Below are positions 57,924 to 64,000 of a stretch of 64,000 nucleotides of DNA, piece by piece. A program made the position numbers and the translations under genes. The notes beneath the pieces are model-generated. The model saw only the letters and a program-made list of their open reading frames with translations. It did no database searches and had not been told where the DNA came from. The stretch's first letter is position 1. Each line of letters opens with the position of its first letter. Origin of the DNA: Bryoerythrophyllum caledonicum (lineage: Eukaryota; Streptophyta; Bryopsida; Pottiales; Pottiaceae); the NCBI GenBank assembly GCA_963971425.1, contig OZ020524.1, positions 2,761,773-2,825,772 on the forward strand, written 5' to 3'.

Positions 57924-58695
57924 CCCCTAATGTTCCTTGACAATTTCACACCAAAAACACTTCAAAAGTGCTGATTTCTAGAGTAGATAGTGGAGAAGGA
58001 AACATAAACATATTTTTGCAATTTTCATCCAGAGGATCTCGATTACAACTTATTAAGTACCATACTCACAAAATTTCATAAACTTTGACCGCACAGATTG
58101 GAAGATTATAGTGTTTGAAGTAGATAAAATGGTTTATTTTCTTCCCTATGTTGAACGGATCAACATATTTTGACTTCACTTGGTGTCAAATATTTGCACT
58201 ACACAAGGTTTAAATGCATTACCATCATGTTAATCATGATATTAGTTCCTTGTACACCAATTTTCAGAGGTAGAGAAAGAGTGTAGCATATTCAAAACAA
58301 CTGTGTAAGGAGTGGAGGTCCAAAAATTGCCAATTCGCGTTTTTTTGTGTGAACTAAATATGATTTTGAATGAGAAACCAAATGGTCAATAAGAAGGTTT
58401 ACACCACATCTTGTAGTAGGAAAGGTAAAAAGTAAAAAACATGAAGATCTCTAGTTTTTGTGTGAAGTAGAAGTTCTTGTAGTACCTTCCCTGACAATGT
58501 GTGGAAATGTTTGACTTGGGCTAAAATGTTTTTTTTACACAAAAGACAAGATTTGTTTTTTTGACAATGTCTAGGAAAATTCATGGGTACGAATATTTTT
58601 ATTGCCTTTAGAAACTTGTAGCAAAATTTTGCAACTATTCGGAGTCTCTAGCTTTGTATATTGAACTACAATATCTAATTTATGAAGGTCCTCCC
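57924..58695 (+). mobile_element. TTAA-family element, right end worn
   Basis: The left end CCCCTAATGTTCCTTGACAA follows TTAA (57920-57923). Family order continues to a GACAATGTGTGGAAATGTTTG block and a diverged right part. The right terminus is not clear (AAGGTCCTCCCC near 58686). Confidence 0.7.
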
Positions 58696-59282
58696 CTTGC
58701 CTTTTAAAATTGCCCCAAAATTGGGTTGCCTCGTCGTTTTGAGCCCTTCAATGAGGACATGTTGCTCTACAACGACCAAGTTTGGCAAGTATATGGCTAT
58801 CAATACATGGCCAAAATTCACTCTAGCCGGCCAAAATTGGGAAAGCGGAATCGACTTCCCAATTGCAGGCGAATGTGGATAAGGACAAACACATAGAGGC
58901 TATCCTAGTTGGGTGGCCTAGGGGCGAGGCAAACTCTGCTATTCTCAAAAATAGCTCTCTTTGTTAAGTTTGGGTTGGCTCATTGTTGGAGGTTAAATTG
59001 CCCCTCATACTTGGTACCATACCCTACTCACGCTTTTGGACTTCCTACCAGGCACAACCAAACGTACCATACCCATGACTTAGTTGGGCAATGCACATGA
59101 TTCAGAATTTGGTTTAGAATTTGGTTCATCCCGAACTTACATGACAGTATGGTCAGCATGTCAGGGATGAATTTCTAGAAAGTGCTCCGAGAAGCAGGGG
59201 TTAGGTCCCTGAAACCTGCTTTCAGGGTGCATGTGCGTGGAGCAAGTTTTGGCCCCTCCTTGCCACCTATTTAATTTTCCAA
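58696..59282. other. Intergenic, nothing recognised
   Basis: Mixed composition with no gene, RNA or clear repeat. Confidence 0.5.
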
Positions 59283-60215
59283 ATCACAGTAGTTCGGACA
59301 CAATGGGTATGACATAGGTATTACATGGGTACCACCTTGATATCACATATGTATCATCTAAACAAATCTCTTAAATTTTCCATAAATTTTGGACATTCTC
59401 CATTGTGAATCAATCATGTACAAAACTGACCAATGCATAGGGTGACCCAATGGGTGATTCCAGGAAATGATGTGCCCATAGGGGCTCATGCAAGTTATAT
59501 GACCGCAATAAAACAATGGGGAGAGCTTGCCTGTCAATTTTGGTAGATGGAGGGGTGTGTGATGGGGATGAGTCATGGAAGGATGTGGTCCCGGGGACGG
59601 AAGCAGTTGGTTGGGTAATAGAGCTCTGTTCAGTGAGTCATGTGCCTTGTCAAGTGCTGGAAAGTTTTTGTGCCTGGAGATGCTGGCACTCTGAAGTGTG
59701 CACGCAGCAAATTAATCCCCTGGGTGACTTTAACATCTGGGCTGCCTCGTTCCTCGGTGACTGAAAATTAATTTTTCTCTGGGTCATGTCACATGCTCCA
59801 TGATGCCAGCCCTGCTTCATGAGTTGCCCTGCACCATCTTCATTTGTGGGAGCTTCTGCTGGGCAGCCCACGAGACCAGTAACTTCTTTGCTGCTGACCC
59901 ATCCCTTGTGCAGGCAGCTTGCTGCACTGCAGGGCTCTCCCGTATTTCTTTGTACTTGACCCTGAAATTTACTTTCACCTCTGTCAAAAAGTTTGAACAC
60001 TGCTGCAGAGCTGGTGTATGCTGTGCACTGTGCAGGGTACTCAGCTGACGTCACCTGAGTACCCTACACAGTGGTCACTTTCGTACATAATCGATTCACA
60101 ATGGAGAATGTCAATTTTTTTTGAAAATTCAAGAGATTTGTCTAGGTGATGCTCATGTAATGCCAATGTGATCCATAGGTGATATCCATGATGTCTGAAC
60201 CACTATGGCACAATT
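59283..60215. mobile_element. ~930-bp element with ~165-bp terminal inverted repeats
   Basis: The left repeat (59283-59450: CACAGTAGTTCGGACACAAT, AACAAATCTCTTAAATTTTC, GGACATTCTCCATTGTGAAT) matches the reverse complement of 60060-60215 over nearly its whole length. Long terminal repeats of this size suggest a Mutator-like non-autonomous element. The interior (59450-60060) is GC-richer and unrelated to the ends, and may be captured host DNA. A CACTGTGCAGGGTACTCAGC...CACAGTG palindrome sits at the inner edge of the right repeat. Solo ends of the family occur at 8132-8290 and 52310-52460. No target duplication could be fixed. Confidence 0.7.
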
Positions 60216-61875
60216 TTTTTTGAAACAAAAAAGAAGTAAAATGCCCGTCTTACCTTACTTGTAACAAATACTGGTATATTAGAATTGAGTGAGATTTTTT
60301 AAATTTTTGTGGGAGTTTAATGATATTTTTTAAGAATTATATATTTCTATCCTTATAAAATGTGAAACCATTGACTTAGGTACTCCATGTCTAAATGGTG
60401 CATGATGATTTTTTCAAGTGTTATTAAATATTATTTGCAAGCTCATATTACACAATCATTTCAATGGTCCACACATGCAATATATGGAAAAATGATTAGT
60501 CATCCTACATGCTAGCCATAGTGGTTGATGATATGATTGGAATGATTTTCAATCAATTGATGGAAAAGATTCATCTACAAGTCAATTCTTTGCAACATGG
60601 TTTCAAGTCCCAAATTTTGTTAAAGCACATGCCATCTCTCAACAATATAATAATCTAAAACCCCTCCAATATCTCACTCCATTGTCAATCAATCCACCCC
60701 CCTCCCCCAAAAAAAGAACACACACAACCACCCCTTGAATCAATCATATTTAACACCCCGCCAACAACAAAAGAATTATGGCAAGCCAACAAACTTCACT
60801 TTTACATGGTCCAACATTACGGAACCCCGTCCATAATGACAACCCTCTTTCAACAACACATGGGAGGACTTTCACCCTAGCACCAACAACACCTTGGATT
60901 CCCACAAGCAAGGAATGCTATAAAGTAGAACCCGAAGCATTTGAACATGATAAGGTCGAGATATTGAAATGACCTCCAAATGAAAGATGGTAGTTGAAGA
61001 ATCTTCAATCCATAGGTGCAAGTCTTGCTAAACTTGAATACATTTAATGTAGTCTACAGAGTAAAGCACGTGCCTGTATGTACGGTTCCCAACTGACGTA
61101 CACTCAGCAAAAGGGAATATGGAGGAGCAGCCGAGGGGCAGCTGCCCCAGGAAAAAGTAAAAGAGAAACGGGCAGCAACGAGGTTTTTACTCCTCGGAAG
61201 AGAACACTGAGTCGCTTCGGCTCCCTAAGAGCGCGGGCGACCCAAGGCCGTGGATGGCGAGGTTTGGCGGAGCGTCGCTGATCATGGCGCCTGGTGCCCG
61301 CTTTGGCGTCATCAAGTCGCACGCTGCTCGTCACGGGGCCAAGCCAGCGCCTTTGTCGTCAATTGAGGTCCATCTTGACAGCTACTCGCCAGGGACACAG
61401 TCACCCCACACTCTCCCTCCCGTGCGCACTTGTTGTTGTTGTTGCTGGTGTTGGTGGTGGTGCTGGTGACGGTGGAACTTCCCCCCCCTCCCCCCTCTCG
61501 TCAAATTCTAGCTCGCAGGTGCATTTGGTGCTGGGGAGAGAAGAGGGTGGGCGGGCGCGTGATTTCCTAGGATCGCGCCTGTTTGTCCGTGCATGCGCAT
61601 GTTGTGGTCACGGCGGACACGTGAATTCGGTTTCCCGGTCCCCACCATCGTCGACGCACACACAATTGGGGCGCACCACCTCATCTGCGCTGCCATCGCC
61701 AGACGAGCAGCGTCGTTGTTGTTGTTGTAGGAGGGAGCATTTAGAGGCGCACGCTCATACTACACTCTTGTTGATAGGACCTCGAATTATCGGGAGCGCA
61801 GGGATTTTCTACATGCAGCCGCCAGGTGAAGGGGGTTGTTGTAGTTTTGGTGGTGGTCGGAGGACAGGGAGGTAG
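60216..61875. promoter_or_regulatory. Upstream region and probable leader of the BIM1-like gene
   Basis: 60216-61080 is AT-rich with no recognised content. From about 61080 composition changes to GC-rich with many TTGTTG, GGTGGT and CCCTCC runs (61430-61500, 61710-61730), typical of a plant 5' leader and proximal promoter. A long forward frame here is composition-driven and stops in frame at 61873-61875, before the ATG. Confidence 0.5.
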
Positions 61876-64000
61876 ATGGCTTTTGTGGCCAGTGGCGGAA
61901 AGAAACAACAGGTGATTTTTAGAGCGTTTAGTGGTCTCGGAGATTCGCAACACCACCACCACCAGCAGCAGCAGCATCGGGAGTTGCAGGCCGTGCAACG
62001 GTACGCCATGGCGCAGCATCACCAGCAGCAGCCCCACCATTTCGCGCTCAGTGAAGGTGTGCGCGCGCGTCCACTCCTTTAGAGATTCGATTGACCGTTC
62101 AGACTCTAGAGCCTCTTGTTGTTGTTGTTATTGTATAAGCGGAGATAGGTGGTTACTCTTATCTTGGTGGTTTGTTTGGATTTTGAGGTAGTTGTTACCT
62201 CAGAGACGATTTCACGTTTTTGGATAGGAAGTGAGCGTGTTTTTTTGCACTGTAGCAAATTTCAGTACAATGTGGTGTATCTATTTAAAAGGCTGTCCAC
62301 CTTCTTGGCCGTGTAAATCTTCAGTTAGAACTGTAATAAAATGAAGCGATAGTAATTCGCTGAGTGTCTAGGAATCTGACTGACTGGGTAGTGGTTCCTG
62401 TTTCCAGATACAAAAGCTTCCACACACGATTTCCTCTCGCTGTACGACAAAGGATCACAACAAGTGGAGAACAGTTCAAGCGCCGGTATGCTTGTTATCT
62501 CCCTGTAGTTGTGTAGTTAGCTTTGTTCAGTAGTTTTGTAGCAGCAGTCTTAACCTTTTTTGAGAATTTCAACAGAGATATCCGTTTAGATGTTGGCTGG
62601 GAGCTTCAACAGGCATTTATTGGTACCCTTTAGGATTACGCAGCACTGAAAGCACTGTCAACATCTACTTGCATAGTAAAATTCGCCACAACTCACATGC
62701 AAACTCCCAACTCTTAAACCTTTTACGGATATCTCTTATGTCGGCAGTTTTTTTTTCTTCTTTCTGTTATACTTGGTATCGATCATGGTTGGTTGGTTTT
62801 CCAGGGCTATCCTCATCGTCGCTGACCACGCATGATTTTCTGCAACCGTTAGAGAGGAACGGGAGCCGATCGACGTCGTCGTACAGGGACGGGGCGCCCG
62901 TGCCTCGTGAGAAGCACACCATGCAATCCCGGAACTCCACTCCCGCTCCCGGTGAGCGCGTCGTTCTGCCCACGGCGCTGCCCAGCTACACTGCCATCCA
63001 GGTGCCGTATGCGGTGCCACCGACCGCCATGATCCGCATGGCGGGCGAGCACGAGACATTGCACCGCCAGGGCCGAGGCTACCCTTTGGCCACTCTGTCG
63101 TTACGCGAGGACCATGGCAGTGAGGCCATGCGCGGCGTGGAGGTCGCTGTGGATCCTGAAGCTGCTGCAAATGCTCGAGGTATGTGTCTTTCTTCCCACA
63201 CTGGAGTTCTGTCAAGTTTTACCAGTAGAAGAAGAAAGAGAGGTGAGAGATTTACAAGGCTTAAAGGTGGTCAGAAGTAGTTCTGTGCTTTCTTTGAAGA
63301 AGAGAAGAAAGAAAGGTAAGCCAAAGCAAGTATCAATTAGTTCTACACTCTCTTTGAAGACTAGCTACTTAACAAGCTGTGTAGGGAGCAAAACCCATTC
63401 TACAGAAAGTTTTTCTATAGCTAGTCTTCATGTTCTTCCATTCTTAATGAAAAAATTGGTTAGATAGCACAAGATAGAGGTTGATTGGAAGACTAACTCT
63501 ACTATGTGTTTTAAGATTGAGGTTCTATCTCCTACTTTCTGGGGCCGTCTCTCTTTCACCCTCACTGAAGTCACCCACTAGTTTTTTTGATGAGGGATGG
63601 CTTTTGTGTGGTGCAGAGAATATTGCATATTGGCCTGGTGCCAGGTTCAAATTTGGGTTACCCTCCGACTTGGCTTTTCCTGGTGGCAGTCCAGCAGTCA
63701 AGAGCGCAGTGGAGAATGGCCATCACGCAATGCCAGCCGTTGCCAAGTAGGGCCACATGATCCCCATTTTTTTCTGTACACTTTTTTGGCACAGTAGTGG
63801 AATTACTTGGCTGATTCGGACTGGGTTTTGGTAGGCAATGGGCACAAGCCGCTCAAGGCATGATGGAAGCTTCGCAGCAACCTGCTCGGCCAGCGTCTGA
63901 GGACGAAGACGAGGATGAGGATTCTTCAGAGCGGCCCAAACCTGATCACCGCAAAGAGCCAATGTCACTGAAAGGTGGGCTAATGCTCTTTGATGCAAGG
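61876..64000 (+). CDS. BIM1: BIM1-like bHLH transcription factor, 5' portion
   Basis: Exons 61876-62056, 62805-63179, 63617-63746 and 63835 onward (probable donor AAAG|GTGGGC at 63974) join in phase: Glu-Gly at the first junction, Arg-Glu at the second, Lys-Gln at the third. The N-terminus is MAFVASGGKKQQ with His/Gln runs. Exon 2 opens SSSSLTTHDFLQPLERNGSR; the THDFLQPLE box is characteristic of BIM1, the BES1-interacting Myc-like bHLH protein that acts with BES1 at E-boxes in brassinosteroid responses. LPSYTAIQVPYAVPPTAMI matches the place of the family's conserved TYTISPI-like segment. Exon 4 has an acidic run (SEDEDEDEDSSERPK). The bHLH domain itself would lie beyond the window, so the call rests on the N-terminal signature. 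Confidence 0.7.

Overview
The window looks like nuclear DNA of a streptophyte plant with a large, repeat-filled genome. Three host genes have plant-type families and plant-like short GT-AG introns: a GT47 exostosin-type xyloglucan galactosyltransferase relative (10033-13259, +), an 18-exon NADP-malic enzyme (14093-17927, -), and the 5' part of a BIM1-like bHLH transcription factor (61876 to the right edge, +). TTTAGGG-like degenerate repeats also fit a plant. I cannot name the species. The three genes show no operon-like or pathway link; they are ordinary neighbours separated by transposon debris.

Left part (1-9 kb): the 3' part of a Tc1/mariner transposase with an in-frame stop, a TTAA-flanked MITE (4182-4710), a 1.3-kb foldback element built of ~170-bp tandem units (5805-7133), and a minisatellite (8604-8800). 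The gene-bearing part (9.9-18.7 kb) is GC-richer and nearly free of transposons. From 19 to 36 kb the DNA is AT-rich and made largely of one non-autonomous DNA-transposon family, called here the TTAA family: termini CCCCTAAGG...CCTTTAGGGG, flanked by TTAA, piggyBac-like. A decayed Helitron helicase (22022-24040) is split by a Harbinger-like MITE, and other MITEs and a ~108-bp satellite follow.

From 36840 to 51981 two perfect 24-bp inverted repeats enclose 15.1 kb. Inside are two divergently transcribed non-host genes. An intact 911-residue protein with a DDE-transposase-like D...D...E arrangement (the lineage often annotated as DUF7869) runs leftward. A decayed ~1,320-codon gene runs rightward; it has a DGQH motif reminiscent of ParB-like proteins and then a segment reminiscent of N6-adenine methyltransferases. 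Between them lie nested TTAA-family copies, a 1.35-kb tandem duplication that preserves an empty insertion site, and a 200-N assembly gap. This 15-kb unit is the best candidate for an undescribed mobile system.

The right part (52-61 kb) shows deep nesting. A 5'-truncated LINE with a restriction-like-endonuclease C-terminus sits in a TTAA element with a 9-bp target duplication. A tRNA-headed SINE whose 3' tail matches that LINE's tail sits in another TTAA element with a 10-bp duplication, and two MITEs sit inside the SINE. A ~930-bp element with ~165-bp terminal inverted repeats precedes the BIM1-like gene.
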